From: Oceanicola sp. D3
GTDB lineage: Bacteria; Pseudomonadota; Alphaproteobacteria; Rhodobacterales; Rhodobacteraceae
Assembly: GCF_006351965.1 (NCBI RefSeq)
Contig: NZ_CP040932.1
Location: 992,001-1,056,000, forward strand
Direction of reading: 5' to 3'
Length of the DNA: 64,000 nucleotides
How positions within the stretch are numbered: the stretch's first letter is position 1; each line of letters begins with the position of its first letter. The notes below the pieces were generated by a model, which ran no database searches, was not told where the DNA came from, and saw only the letters and a program-made list of their open reading frames with translations. The position numbers and the translations under genes are program-made. Shown here one piece after another: positions 7,578 through 16,359 of this stretch.

Positions 7578-9359
7578 ATGAGTGACACTCGCGCCAACAA
7601 ACGGTTTCGCAGCCAAGAGTGGTTCGACAACCCCAACAACCCGGGGATGACGGCGCTTTACGTCGAGCGCTACCAGAACCAGGCCTTCACCCGCGAAGAG
7701 ATTCAGGGCGAACGCCCGATCATCGGCATCGCCCAGACAGGCAGCGATCTGGCGCCCTGCAACAAGATCCACGTCTTCCTGATGGACAGGATCAAGGCGG
7801 GCATCCGCGATGGCGGCGGCATCCCGATGGAATTTCCGGTGCACCCGATTCAGGAAACCGGCAAACGCCCCACGGCGGCGCTGGATCGCAACCTGAGCTA
7901 CCTTGGCCTCGTCGAGGTGCTGCACGGCTACCCAATTGACGGCGTGGTGCTCACCACCGGCTGCGACAAGACAACCCCCGCCATGCTGATGGGCGCGGCC
8001 ACAATGGACATTCCGGCCATCGCCCTCAACGGCGGCCCAATGCTGGATGGCTGGTGGAAGGGCAAACTCGCGGGTTCGGGCACGATCATCTGGGAGAGCC
8101 GCCGCCTGCTGGCCGAAGGCAAGATCGACTACGACGAATACATGGGCCGGGTCTGCGCCTCTGCGCCCTCGCTGGGCCACTGCAACTCCATGGGCACCGC
8201 CTCCACCATGAACGCGATGGCCGAGGCGCTGGGCATGTCGCTCACCGGCAACTCCGCCATCCCCGCGCCCTTCCGCGAGCGCATGGCAATGGCCTATGAA
8301 ACCGGTAAGCGGATCGTGCAGATGGTACTGGATGACCTAAAGCCCTCCGACATCCTCAGCCGCGAGGCCTTCGAAAACGCGATCATGGTCTGCACCGCCA
8401 TCGGCGGCTCCACCAACGCGCCGCCGCACCTGCAGGCGATTGCCCGGCACGCGGGCGTCGAACTGGACGTGAAGGATTGGGAGACCATCGGTTTTGACGC
8501 CCCGCTCTTGGTAAACATGCAGCCCGCAGGCGAATACCTTGGCGAAAGCTTCTTCCGCGCGGGCGGGGTGCCTGCGGTGATGGGCGAGCTGCTGAAGGCC
8601 GGGCGCATCCACGAGGGCGCGATGACCGCAACGGGCAACACCATGGGGGTGAACCTTGCTGGCATCGAGAGCGTGGATACACGGGTCATCAAGACCTGCG
8701 CTGAGCCGATGCGAGAGCAGGCGGGCTTCAAGGTGCTGTCCGGCAACCTCTTCGACTCGGCGCTGATGAAAACCAGCGTGATCTCCGAAGATTTCCAGCG
8801 GCGCTTCCTCAGTGAGCCCGGCAAGGAGGGCATTCTGGAGGCGCGGGCGATCGTGTTCGAAGGCCCCGAGGATTATCACGACCGGATCAACGACCCGTCA
8901 CTGGAAATCGACGAGCACTGTATCCTCTTCATTCGCGGCGTCGGCTGCGTGGGCTATCCCGGCTCCGCCGAGGTGGTAAACATGCAGCCCCCCGACGCGA
9001 TGCTGAAAGCGGGCGTCAACCACCTGCCCACCGTGGGCGACGGGCGGCAATCGGGCACCTCCGAAAGCCCGTCGATCCTGAACGCCTCGCCCGAGGCGGT
9101 GGTCGGCGGCGGGCTGGCCTATCTCGAAACGGGCGACACCGTGCGCCTCGATCTGGGGGCAAGCCGGATGGATGCGGTGGTGGACGATGCCGAGTGGGCC
9201 GCCCGCAAAGAGGCTTGGAGCCCGCCGAAGCTGGAGCATCAAACGCCGTGGCAAGAGATCTACCGCACCCACGTTGGGCAGTTGGCGCAGGGCGGCTGCC
9301 TTGAGCTGGCAACGGCCTACCAAAAGGTCCGCGAAGCGCTGCCACGCGACAATCACTAG
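7578..9359 (+). CDS. xylD: IlvD/Edd family sugar-acid dehydratase, XylD-like
   Basis: A 593-residue iron-sulphur dehydratase. Length and recalled sequence resemble Caulobacter D-xylonate dehydratase: a start like FRSQEWFDNPNNPGMTALY, the long GIAQTGSDLAPCNKIH and VVLTTGCDKTTPAML motifs, and CNSMGTASTMN. The three Cys motifs supply the [Fe-S] ligands. Such enzymes turn a sugar acid (xylonate, arabonate, fuconate) into its 2-keto-3-deoxy acid; the true substrate cannot be read here. AAGGGAGG precedes the ATG. A GntR-type operator lies 65 bp upstream. The downstream SDR gene may complete the oxidation. Confidence 0.88.
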   Translation: MSDTRANKRFRSQEWFDNPNNPGMTALYVERYQNQAFTREEIQGERPIIGIAQTGSDLAPCNKIHVFLMDRIKAGIRDGGGIPMEFPVHPIQETGKRPTAALDRNLSYLGLVEVLHGYPIDGVVLTTGCDKTTPAMLMGAATMDIPAIALNGGPMLDGWWKGKLAGSGTIIWESRRLLAEGKIDYDEYMGRVCASAPSLGHCNSMGTASTMNAMAEALGMSLTGNSAIPAPFRERMAMAYETGKRIVQMVLDDLKPSDILSREAFENAIMVCTAIGGSTNAPPHLQAIARHAGVELDVKDWETIGFDAPLLVNMQPAGEYLGESFFRAGGVPAVMGELLKAGRIHEGAMTATGNTMGVNLAGIESVDTRVIKTCAEPMREQAGFKVLSGNLFDSALMKTSVISEDFQRRFLSEPGKEGILEARAIVFEGPEDYHDRINDPSLEIDEHCILFIRGVGCVGYPGSAEVVNMQPPDAMLKAGVNHLPTVGDGRQSGTSESPSILNASPEAVVGGGLAYLETGDTVRLDLGASRMDAVVDDAEWAARKEAWSPPKLEHQTPWQEIYRTHVGQLAQGGCLELATAYQKVREALPRDNH

Positions 9360-9364
9360 GGGGA

Positions 9365-9386
9365 GTGGGTTCTACCCACCCTACAG
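9365..9386. repeat. Intergenic palindrome ending CCCACCCTACAG (copy 1)
   Basis: GTGGGT-tct-ACCCAC followed by CCTACAG lies between the dehydratase and SDR genes. The 12-mer CCCACCCTACAG is identical to that at 15387-15398, which also ends a short palindrome. It is probably a small dispersed intergenic repeat. Confidence 0.5.
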
Positions 9387-9431
9387 CGGAGACGACCGGC
9401 GGGAAAATGACCCGCCCGAAGGGAGGACTTC

Positions 9432-10166
9432 ATGACCAAGAGCATCATCATCACCGGCGGCGGCTCCGGCGTGGGCCGCGCCACCGCAGAAGCGTTCTTT
9501 GACGCGGGCTGGAAGGTTGGCCTGATCGGGCGGCGCAAAGAGGCGCTGGAAGAAACGGCAAACGGCCGCGAGGCACTGGTGCTGCCCTGTGACGTAACCG
9601 ATGAAGCGGCCGTCGAGGCGGCGTTTGCGCAAGCCATGGGCGCTTGGGGCCGGGTCGATGCGGTGTTCAACAACGCCGGTGTCAGCCTCGGGGGCGCGCC
9701 GATCGACGAGATCGACGTGGCCGAGTGGCGCAAGCTGATCGACGTGAACGTCACCGGCAGTTTCATCACCGCGCGCGCCGCCTTTGGCGTCATGCGCAAG
9801 CAAGAGCCACAGGGCGGGCGGATCATCAACAACGGCTCGGTCTCGGCCTATGTGCCGCGCTGGGGCTCGGCACCCTACACCGCCTCCAAACACGCCGTCA
9901 CCGGCCTGACGCGCTCCATCTCGCTCGACGGGCGGCCCTTTAACATCGCCTGCGGGCAGATCGACATCGGCAATGCGCTGACGCCGATGGCCGCCAAGAT
10001 GCAAAAGGGTGTGCCTCAGGCCGATGGCTCCATCGAGGTTGAGCCGGTGATGGATGTCAGCCACGTGGGCAGCTCTGTGCTGCACATGGCCGAGCTGCCG
10101 CTGGAGGCCAACGTGCAATTCATGACGGTGATGGCAACCAACATGCCCTACATCGGGCGGGGCTGA
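9432..10166 (+). CDS. Short-chain dehydrogenase/reductase
   Basis: A 244-residue classical SDR. Cofactor motif TGGGSGVG sits at about residues 8-15, NNAG near residue 79, the active-site Ser around residue 137 (NGSVSAYVPR) and the YTASK motif near residue 152. It follows the XylD-like dehydratase by 72 bp on the same strand, so it probably oxidises or reduces a sugar, sugar acid or keto-acid in that pathway. AGGGAGGA is the ribosome site. The end is convergent with the DMT permease gene, only 7 bp away, with no obvious terminator between them. Confidence 0.85.
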   Translation: MTKSIIITGGGSGVGRATAEAFFDAGWKVGLIGRRKEALEETANGREALVLPCDVTDEAAVEAAFAQAMGAWGRVDAVFNNAGVSLGGAPIDEIDVAEWRKLIDVNVTGSFITARAAFGVMRKQEPQGGRIINNGSVSAYVPRWGSAPYTASKHAVTGLTRSISLDGRPFNIACGQIDIGNALTPMAAKMQKGVPQADGSIEVEPVMDVSHVGSSVLHMAELPLEANVQFMTVMATNMPYIGRG

Positions 10167-10173
10167 TCGGCGG

Positions 10174-11124
10174 TTAGAAGTTCGGGTGGGCGGCGTCGAT
10201 AATCTGGCGCTTCCGCACGGCGCGCTCGCGCTGCCAGATGTAAAGGCCGGAGCCGATGATGATAAGGCCGCCTGCGAGCGTCCAGATCGTCGGCCACTGG
10301 CTGAACACCAGAATACCGGACACCGCAGCCAGAAAGATCTGGCTGTATACCATCGGCGCAAGGATCGAGGCATCCGCCCAGCGGTGCGCCGTGGTGGCGA
10401 GGACATGGCCGAGCAGGCCGAAAACGCCGATGGCGAACAGCACGATCCATTGGGTCGTCGTTTCGGGCCATGTCCATGCCGACCAAGCGAAAGGCGCGAG
10501 CACCGCAGAGGCGAGCCCGGCAGACCACACCTGATGCGTGGCGTTGGTTTCGATCCCCGCCAAAAGCCGCGTCATCACGAAATACATCGAAGCCATGCAA
10601 AGCGCGCCAAGCGAGAAGAACATCGCCGGGTGCCACTCGGCCCCCCATGGCTGGATCACCACCAGCACCCCCAAAAACCCTGTTGCCACGGCGAGAAATC
10701 GGCGCAGCCCCACCTTTTCGCCAAGGATCGGGATGGCCAGCAGGGTCACCACGATCGGCCCGGCAAACATGATCGTCGTCGTCACCGTGATCGGCAGATA
10801 CTTCAGCGCGAAAAAGTTGAGGAGCGTGGAGCCGAACAAAAAGCAGGACCGTAGCAGTTGCTTGAGCGGTGCGCGCGAGCGAAAGCAGGCAAAGCCCTCC
10901 TGCGGCAGGTAGATCCCGCAGGCATAAACGAAATGCCCGAAATATCGCGCAAAAACCACCATCAGCACCGGAAGGCCGGTGAGCGTGAGCCACTTGGCCG
11001 AGGTGTCGATGCAAATGAAAAAGCACACCGCAAGCAGCATGGTGACAACGCCCGCGGCGGTGCGGTCTTCTCTGGGTAACGGCTCGCTCAAGGATTGCGC
11101 CTCAGTTCGACATTCCGCCATCAA
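10174..11124 (-). CDS. EamA/DMT superfamily permease
   Basis: About 316 residues with roughly ten hydrophobic helices arranged as two EamA repeats (first near residues 25-155, second 165-300). Family features include FARYFGHF, LNFFALKYLPITVTTTI and LIIIGSGLYIW. Likely a carrier for a small metabolite or its efflux. The first in-frame ATG (11122-11124) overlaps the preceding SDR gene by 23 bp; a slightly later start is possible. It is the last cistron of the leftward sugar-acid operon. Confidence 0.87.
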   Translation of the reverse strand: MMAECRTEAQSLSEPLPREDRTAAGVVTMLLAVCFFICIDTSAKWLTLTGLPVLMVVFARYFGHFVYACGIYLPQEGFACFRSRAPLKQLLRSCFLFGSTLLNFFALKYLPITVTTTIMFAGPIVVTLLAIPILGEKVGLRRFLAVATGFLGVLVVIQPWGAEWHPAMFFSLGALCMASMYFVMTRLLAGIETNATHQVWSAGLASAVLAPFAWSAWTWPETTTQWIVLFAIGVFGLLGHVLATTAHRWADASILAPMVYSQIFLAAVSGILVFSQWPTIWTLAGGLIIIGSGLYIWQRERAVRKRQIIDAAHPNF

Positions 11125-11821
11125 TGGCGATGCACTGCCCGGTCATGTAACGGCTTTCATCGCTGCCAAGATAAAGAGCAAGGTCTGCAATCTCCTGCGG
11201 CAGCCCGATGCGGCCCATCGGCTGGCGGGCAACGAAGGCCTTCATCGCGGCCTCGTAATCGCCGGTGGCCCGCAGGCGCTCGTGCAGCGAGGGGCTGTCA
11301 ACGGTGCCGGGGCAGATCGCGTTGCAGCGGATGCCGTCGGTTATGCAATCGGCGGCGACCGACTTGGTGAGCCCCAGCACAGCGGCCTTGGACGTGCCAT
11401 AAACGAAGCGGTTGGGCACCCCCATGATCGAGGAGGCCACTGAGGCGATGTTCACAATCGCCCCGCCGCCCTTGCCCCGCAAAATCGGCAACGCGGCCTG
11501 AATCGCGTGCATCTGCGCACGGACGTTGAGGTTGATGGCAAAGTCGAGGTCGCCGTCACTTGCCTCTTCGATGGTGCCCGCGTGAACAACCCCGGCGCAA
11601 TTGACCAAAATGTCAGGCGCGGCGGCCTGGATGGCCGAGGTCAGAGCCGCGCGGTCGAGCACGTCGAGCGCGAAGGTGTCCGCATCCAGCCCTTCCAACA
11701 GGTCGGCCTTCAGGTCGGTCGCCACCACCTTGGCGCCCTCGCGGGCAAAGGTTTCAGCAATCGCCCGGCCAATGCCCTGGCCGGCGGCGGTGATGAAGGC
11801 TTTCTTGCCTGCGAGTCTCAT
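11102..11821 (-). CDS. SDR dehydrogenase, 2-keto-3-deoxy-fuconate dehydrogenase-like
   Basis: A 239-residue SDR starting MRLAGKKAFITAAGQGIG, with NCAG near residue 78, the Ser/Tyr/Lys triad (IASVASS, YGTSK) and CPGTVDSPSL. The sequence style is that of the DHRS6/BDH2 and 2-keto-3-deoxy-L-fuconate dehydrogenase branch, which oxidises 2-keto-3-deoxy sugar acids to 2,4-diketo acids. The FAH-family hydrolase at 22.1 kb would be its natural successor. The ATG at 11819-11821 overlaps the upstream stop by 4 bp. Confidence 0.85.
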   Translation of the reverse strand: MRLAGKKAFITAAGQGIGRAIAETFAREGAKVVATDLKADLLEGLDADTFALDVLDRAALTSAIQAAAPDILVNCAGVVHAGTIEEASDGDLDFAINLNVRAQMHAIQAALPILRGKGGGAIVNIASVASSIMGVPNRFVYGTSKAAVLGLTKSVAADCITDGIRCNAICPGTVDSPSLHERLRATGDYEAAMKAFVARQPMGRIGLPQEIADLALYLGSDESRYMTGQCIAIDGGMSN

Positions 11822-12711
11822 TTCGGATCCTTTCCGAGGTTGTCGCCCATCCAATCGACCAGTTCGGGCACCATGATATCCCCCGAGCCACCGTCGCGGG
11901 CCTCGCGCAGGGTGGCGTCTGTGGCGGTCGACATCCGGCTGTTGAGCCCGAGGTCCGCCGCCATCTGGCGATAATACCCCACGTCCTTCGCGCCATTGGT
12001 GACGGAGAAGGCCAGGTCGATCTGGCCGCCGGTGGCATAGTTCTTGATGAAGTCCATCATGCCCGAATGGTTCGGGCCGGCGGCCATCACGTCATAAAGC
12101 GCGCCGCGCTCAATGCCCGCCGCATCGGCCATGGCAAAGGCCTCCGACATGGCCGAAGCCGTTGTCATCGCATAGAAATTGTTGATCAGCTTGATCGTGT
12201 GCCCGTTGCCGGATTTGCCGAGGTGAAAGACGTTCTCTCCCAGCGTGTCGAGCACCGGCTTCACCTTGTCATAGGCGGCCTTGTCTCCCGCGCACATGAT
12301 GTTCAGCTCCCCCTTCTCGGCATGGGCCGGGGTGCGCCCCAGCGGCGCGTCGAGATAGGTCGCGCCCTTCTCGGCAAGGTCGGCGGCGATCTTCTGGGTG
12401 GAGGCGGGCAGCGAGGTGCCAAAGTCGATCACCACCTGCCCGGGCTTGGCCCCGGCCAGCACGCCGTCCTCGCCATAGATGCGGCCTTCCACATGCTCGG
12501 ACGTGCCCATGCAGAGCATCACGATGTCCGCAGCTTCGGCCAGCGCGCGGGCGCTCTCGGCCTCTGAGCCACCGCGTGAGATCGCCTCTTCAATCCCGCT
12601 GCGGTCCCGGTTGCCAAGCGCAATCACCGGGTGGCCCGCCGCTTGCAGACAGCCCACCATGGCGCGGCCCATGAGGCCGAGACCGATGAAGCCAATGGTT
12701 TCCTTGCTCAT
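11818..12711 (-). CDS. 3-hydroxyisobutyrate dehydrogenase family oxidoreductase
   Basis: A 297-residue beta-hydroxyacid dehydrogenase. The Rossmann motif IGFIGLGLMGRAM begins at residue 6; the substrate motif appears as DAPLGRTPAHAEKG rather than the usual DAPVSGG, a variation that may reflect substrate. The catalytic Lys is in GNGHTIKLINNF near residue 170. It would oxidise a 2- or 3-hydroxy acid with NAD(P). Starts at 12711 after AGTATGAG, with the Gfo/Idh gene ending 2 bp upstream, within the same leftward operon. Confidence 0.87.
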   Translation of the reverse strand: MSKETIGFIGLGLMGRAMVGCLQAAGHPVIALGNRDRSGIEEAISRGGSEAESARALAEAADIVMLCMGTSEHVEGRIYGEDGVLAGAKPGQVVIDFGTSLPASTQKIAADLAEKGATYLDAPLGRTPAHAEKGELNIMCAGDKAAYDKVKPVLDTLGENVFHLGKSGNGHTIKLINNFYAMTTASAMSEAFAMADAAGIERGALYDVMAAGPNHSGMMDFIKNYATGGQIDLAFSVTNGAKDVGYYRQMAADLGLNSRMSTATDATLREARDGGSGDIMVPELVDWMGDNLGKDPK

Positions 12712-12712
12712 C

Positions 12713-13777
12713 TCATACTCCCGTGTAGTCGCCCGGCACCTCTGCCGGGGTGATTGGCTTGCCGCTCTTGCCCGATAGGGCGGCGGCAAGTGTCATTTCC
12801 ATCGCAGCGATCCCGTCGGCGCCGGTGCAAAGCACGCTGTCCTGCCCGCCTGCGACGACAGCAGCGAAGCGCTCGATCTGGGCGAGCAGCGGGTCGATCC
12901 GCCCAAAGCCCGCGCCCACTTCCCGCACCAGCGGCTTCGACCACTCAATCTCACCCGGCCCGGACCGCCCCCAGCGGGTGAGAGAAGGGAAGGCCAGCGC
13001 GCCCTCGGTGCCGACGATACGAATGTAATCCTCGCCCGACCCGGCGATGGCCGGGTTCTCATAGCTCGCCGCCTCGAAAGACCAGGGCGAGGCCCCGGCG
13101 TCGGAGATCAGGAAAGAGCCAAGCGCCCCGTTGGCGAAGCGGAAGGCCACGGCGGCAGTGTCCTCGATCACGAAGCCGCGCCGGGCGGAGGAGAGCAGGG
13201 CGGTGGCCTCTGTCATGTCGCCCACAAAGAAGCGCAGCAGGTCGATCTCATGGGTGAGGTTCGTCAGCAGCGGCCCTGCACCGGGGGCGCGGCGCCAGTC
13301 GACATCATAGTAGCTGTCGTGCTTGCGCAGGCTCCAAAGCCCCTGCACGCCGACCAGCTCGCCGATGTCAGCCAGCGCCTCGCGGGCGGCGATGGAAAAG
13401 GGGTGGCAGCGGCGGTGGTGGCCGGTGAAAAGCGGAAGGCCAGCCGCCTCCGCCTCGGCCACCACGGCGCGGGCCTCGTCGAGCGTGGCGGCGGTGGGCT
13501 TTTCAACCAGCACGGCCCAGCCGCGTGAAAGGCAGGCCGATGCGCTTGCGGCGTGGTCGCCCGTGGGGGTGGCGATGACGGCGGCGCGGGTGTGCGGCGG
13601 CACATCATCCAACGAACCCACAGCGCAAAGGCCCTGCGCAGCCAACTCCGCCCGGCGGGGCGCATAGGGCTCCACCACGGCGGTGATCTCCACGGCGGGC
13701 GAAGCGGTGCTCACCTCGACGTGGCGCATGCCAATAGAGCCTGCACCGACGATGCAAAGAGGCAGCGGAGCGGTCAC
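12713..13777 (-). CDS. Gfo/Idh/MocA family oxidoreductase
   Basis: A 354-residue NAD(P)-dependent oxidoreductase. The N-terminal Rossmann fold begins LCIVGAGSIGMRH; VEKPTA near residue 93 contains the conserved Lys of the EKP motif, and LTHEIDLLRFF near residue 175 the conserved His/Asp. The C-terminal domain has the usual EGALAF strand. Probable role is oxidation of a sugar, inositol or sugar-acid hydroxyl. GTG at 13775-13777 is used; its ribosome site is weak, so coupling to upstream translation is likely. Confidence 0.85.
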   Translation of the reverse strand: MTAPLPLCIVGAGSIGMRHVEVSTASPAVEITAVVEPYAPRRAELAAQGLCAVGSLDDVPPHTRAAVIATPTGDHAASASACLSRGWAVLVEKPTAATLDEARAVVAEAEAAGLPLFTGHHRRCHPFSIAAREALADIGELVGVQGLWSLRKHDSYYDVDWRRAPGAGPLLTNLTHEIDLLRFFVGDMTEATALLSSARRGFVIEDTAAVAFRFANGALGSFLISDAGASPWSFEAASYENPAIAGSGEDYIRIVGTEGALAFPSLTRWGRSGPGEIEWSKPLVREVGAGFGRIDPLLAQIERFAAVVAGGQDSVLCTGADGIAAMEMTLAAALSGKSGKPITPAEVPGDYTGV

Positions 13778-13865
13778 GGGCGAGGACGTCTCGAAGGACG
13801 GACGAGCCGCATGTGGCTCATCGCGAGCATCGCCCGCTCTTCGCCCTGAATTGCGGCGAGCCCCC

Positions 13866-15359
13866 TCACATCACCGCCCCGATCTGCCAAGGGACGAACT
13901 CGTAGTCGCCAAGCCCCTGCGCTTCAGACTTGCTCTGCTCACCCGAGGCCATGCGCAGCCACATCTCGTAAATCTCGCGGCCCACTTCTTCGACGGAAGC
14001 GCCACCGGTGAGGATGCGGCCGGCGTTCACGTCCATATCCTCGGTCATCCGGTTGAACATCTCGGTGTTGGTAGCGACCTTCATCGACGGGCTGGGCTTT
14101 GCGCCAAAAGCGGAGCCGCGCCCGGTGGTGAAGCAAACGAGGTTGCAGCCGCTCGCGATCTGGCCCGTCACCGAGGCCGGGTCATACCCGGGGCTGTCCA
14201 TGAAGGTGAAGCCCTTGGCGGTGACCTCCTCGGCATATTTGTAAACGCCAGTCAGCGGCGTGGTGCCGCCCTTGGCCGCCGCGCCGAGCGACTTCTCAAG
14301 AATGGTCGTCAACCCGCCCTTCTTGTTGCCGGGGCTTGGGTTGTTATCCATCGAGCCCTTGTTGCGAGCGGTGTAATCCTCCCACCACTTGATGAGGCCA
14401 ATGAGCTTTTCGCCGGTCGCACGGTCCACCGCGCGGGCGGTGAGCAAATGCTCGGCGCCGTAGATCTCGGGCGTCTCGGCCAGCACGCCGGTGCCGCCCT
14501 GCGCCACCAGCAGATCGCAGGCGTAACCCACGGCGGGGTTGGCGGTGACGCCCGACCACGCATCGGAGCCACCGCATTGCAGCGCGACCGTAAGATCCGA
14601 GGCCGGGCATTCCTCGCGCTCGGCTTCGTTGACGATCGGCAGCATCGCCTCGATCTTCTTGATGCCCAGCTCCACGGTTTTGCGCAGGCCGCCGACATCC
14701 TGAATATTCATGGTCTGAAAGCGCGGCCCCGGCTCAAGGCCGTAGGCTTCGATCAGCCAATCGATCTGGTTCATCTCGCAGCCCAGCCCCGCCATAAGCA
14801 CAGCGCCGATGTTGGGGTTCTTGGCATAGCCCCACATCACGCGTTGCAGTGCCTCGAACCCATCGCCATCGCCCGCCATGCCGCAACCGGTGCCGTGAAC
14901 GAAAGCCACCACGCCATCAACGTTGGGGTAGGCTTGGAGCGTGTCCGGGGTGAAATGCGCGGCGATCATCCGGGCTGCGGTGGCCGAGCAGTTCACCGAG
15001 GTCAGCACGGCGATGTAATTGCGGGTGCCGACCTTGCCGGAGGCGCGGCGGTAGCCTTTGAAGGTGTCGCGCTGCGTCGCCGGTTCGACAGGCCGCAGGT
15101 TGGTGGAAAACTCGTAGGCCGTGTCGACGTTGCGAAATTCGAGATTGTGCGAATGCACATGCGCCCCTGCCGGGATCTCCTCCGCCGCATAGCCGATCAC
15201 CTGTGCATATTTTCGCACCGGCGCGCCCTTGGCGATATCCTCCACGGCCATCTTGTGGCCACGCGGGATCAGCTGAGTGGCACCCTCTGTGCCCACTTCC
15301 AGCGGGCTGATGGCGGTGACGACGTTATCATCGGGCGAAAGACGGACGATTTGGCTCAT
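13866..15359 (-). CDS. uxaA: UxaA-family altronate/galactarate-type dehydratase
   Basis: A 497-residue protein with the full UxaA layout: an N-terminal SAF domain (to about residue 95; RGHKMAVEDIAKGAPVRKY, AGAHVHSHN) and a large catalytic domain with HGTGCG, GLGCEMNQ, LQCGGSDAWSGVTANP and FTTGRGSAFG. UxaA converts D-altronate to 2-keto-3-deoxy-D-gluconate with a metal ion. The substrate here may differ, because uxaB and uxaC are not adjacent. It follows the PhyH dioxygenase gene by 46 bp, the gap holding a short palindromic repeat. Confidence 0.9.
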   Translation of the reverse strand: MSQIVRLSPDDNVVTAISPLEVGTEGATQLIPRGHKMAVEDIAKGAPVRKYAQVIGYAAEEIPAGAHVHSHNLEFRNVDTAYEFSTNLRPVEPATQRDTFKGYRRASGKVGTRNYIAVLTSVNCSATAARMIAAHFTPDTLQAYPNVDGVVAFVHGTGCGMAGDGDGFEALQRVMWGYAKNPNIGAVLMAGLGCEMNQIDWLIEAYGLEPGPRFQTMNIQDVGGLRKTVELGIKKIEAMLPIVNEAEREECPASDLTVALQCGGSDAWSGVTANPAVGYACDLLVAQGGTGVLAETPEIYGAEHLLTARAVDRATGEKLIGLIKWWEDYTARNKGSMDNNPSPGNKKGGLTTILEKSLGAAAKGGTTPLTGVYKYAEEVTAKGFTFMDSPGYDPASVTGQIASGCNLVCFTTGRGSAFGAKPSPSMKVATNTEMFNRMTEDMDVNAGRILTGGASVEEVGREIYEMWLRMASGEQSKSEAQGLGDYEFVPWQIGAVM

Positions 15360-15373
15360 ATTGGCTCCGGGAT

Positions 15374-15398
15374 GGTGGGCAAATTGCCCACCCTACAG
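15374..15398. repeat. Intergenic palindrome with CCCACCCTACAG (copy 2)
   Basis: GGTGGGCAA-a-TTGCCCACC followed by CTACAG lies between the uxaA-type and PhyH genes. It shares the exact 12-mer CCCACCCTACAG with the element at 9365-9386. I recall similar GGGTGGG/CCCACCC elements in roseobacter intergenic regions, but this is from memory. Confidence 0.5.
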
Positions 15399-15405
15399 GG
15401 GTGGA

Positions 15406-16347
15406 TCAGGCGCAGACGGGGGCGTTGCCGTCCCATCGGTGAATCGGGATATGCGGCTCGGGCGCGAGGCGCGCGCGGGTGTCTTCCCACATCTGCTTCC
15501 AGACGCGCCAGTCCTTCAACTCGCTTTCCGGCTTGGCCCGCGAGCGGGCCACAAAATCGGGGAAGTGGGCGCGCCCGGTGGGCTGGCCGGTGACGTTGTA
15601 GCGGATGTCAAAGGACCAGCGAAAATCATTGGCCACGTTATCCAGCGAGGCATGGGGCGTCAGCGGATGGAAAATCACCGCGCCGCCCGCCTTTACCGGC
15701 AGGGGGCGGGCCTTGCTCTCGTCCAGCAGGCCGGGGGCGATGGAGGTCTGCTTTTGCGGGCAGTGCGGATACATCTGCGGCTTGCCGGGCACCACCTGAA
15801 GGCAGCCGTTCTCCAGCGTGGCATCGGAGATCGCCAGCCACACAGTCACCATATGCGTGTTGTCGCCCTCTGCATGGGCCACGGCGCGATCCTGATGCCA
15901 ATCGGTGGCCTGAATATGGGCGGTGGTTTCGCCCGAGCGCAGGGTGCGTGAGGGTGGCTTGAGGCGAACATGCTGGATCGGGTTGGAAGTGATCTCGGGC
16001 CCGATCAGCGCCTCGACCATATCCAGCAACCGCTCGCAGCGGAGCATCTCGAAAACCGCGGGGCCCTGATGCATCGGCGTGTCGGCGGTAAACGCGCCGC
16101 CGGGCAGGGTAATATCCATCGGCTGAAACCACTCGCACCCCGCCTCGTAGCTCACCAGCAGCTTCTGCCAAAAGTCCATGCCCTCCGGCGCGGGCACCCG
16201 GCCCTCGGCGTGCCAACCCTCGTAGAGCCGGTCGAGCAGGGCGGTGTACTCGGTCTTCACACCCTCCAGCACGGAAGCAGGGAGCACATCTTCGACGACG
16301 AGCACGCCTTCGGTGTTGAAGGTGTCAATCTGGGCTTGGGTGAGCAT
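15406..16347 (-). CDS. Phytanoyl-CoA dioxygenase (PhyH) family protein
   Basis: A 313-residue Fe(II)/2-oxoglutarate-dependent oxygenase. The metal triad is visible as His151 and Asp153 (DWHQDRAVA) and His232 (LTPHASLDN); Arg243 or Arg249 (RWSFDIRY) would bind 2-oxoglutarate. PhyH enzymes hydroxylate a carbon next to a carboxyl or CoA ester, but many bacterial members act on small molecules. Its place between a UxaA dehydratase and an enolase-superfamily dehydratase suggests hydroxylation or demethylation of a sugar acid or osmolyte before catabolism. Substrate unknown. Confidence 0.85.
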   Translation of the reverse strand: MLTQAQIDTFNTEGVLVVEDVLPASVLEGVKTEYTALLDRLYEGWHAEGRVPAPEGMDFWQKLLVSYEAGCEWFQPMDITLPGGAFTADTPMHQGPAVFEMLRCERLLDMVEALIGPEITSNPIQHVRLKPPSRTLRSGETTAHIQATDWHQDRAVAHAEGDNTHMVTVWLAISDATLENGCLQVVPGKPQMYPHCPQKQTSIAPGLLDESKARPLPVKAGGAVIFHPLTPHASLDNVANDFRWSFDIRYNVTGQPTGRAHFPDFVARSRAKPESELKDWRVWKQMWEDTRARLAPEPHIPIHRWDGNAPVCA

Positions 16348-16359
16348 TCTGGCTTCTCC

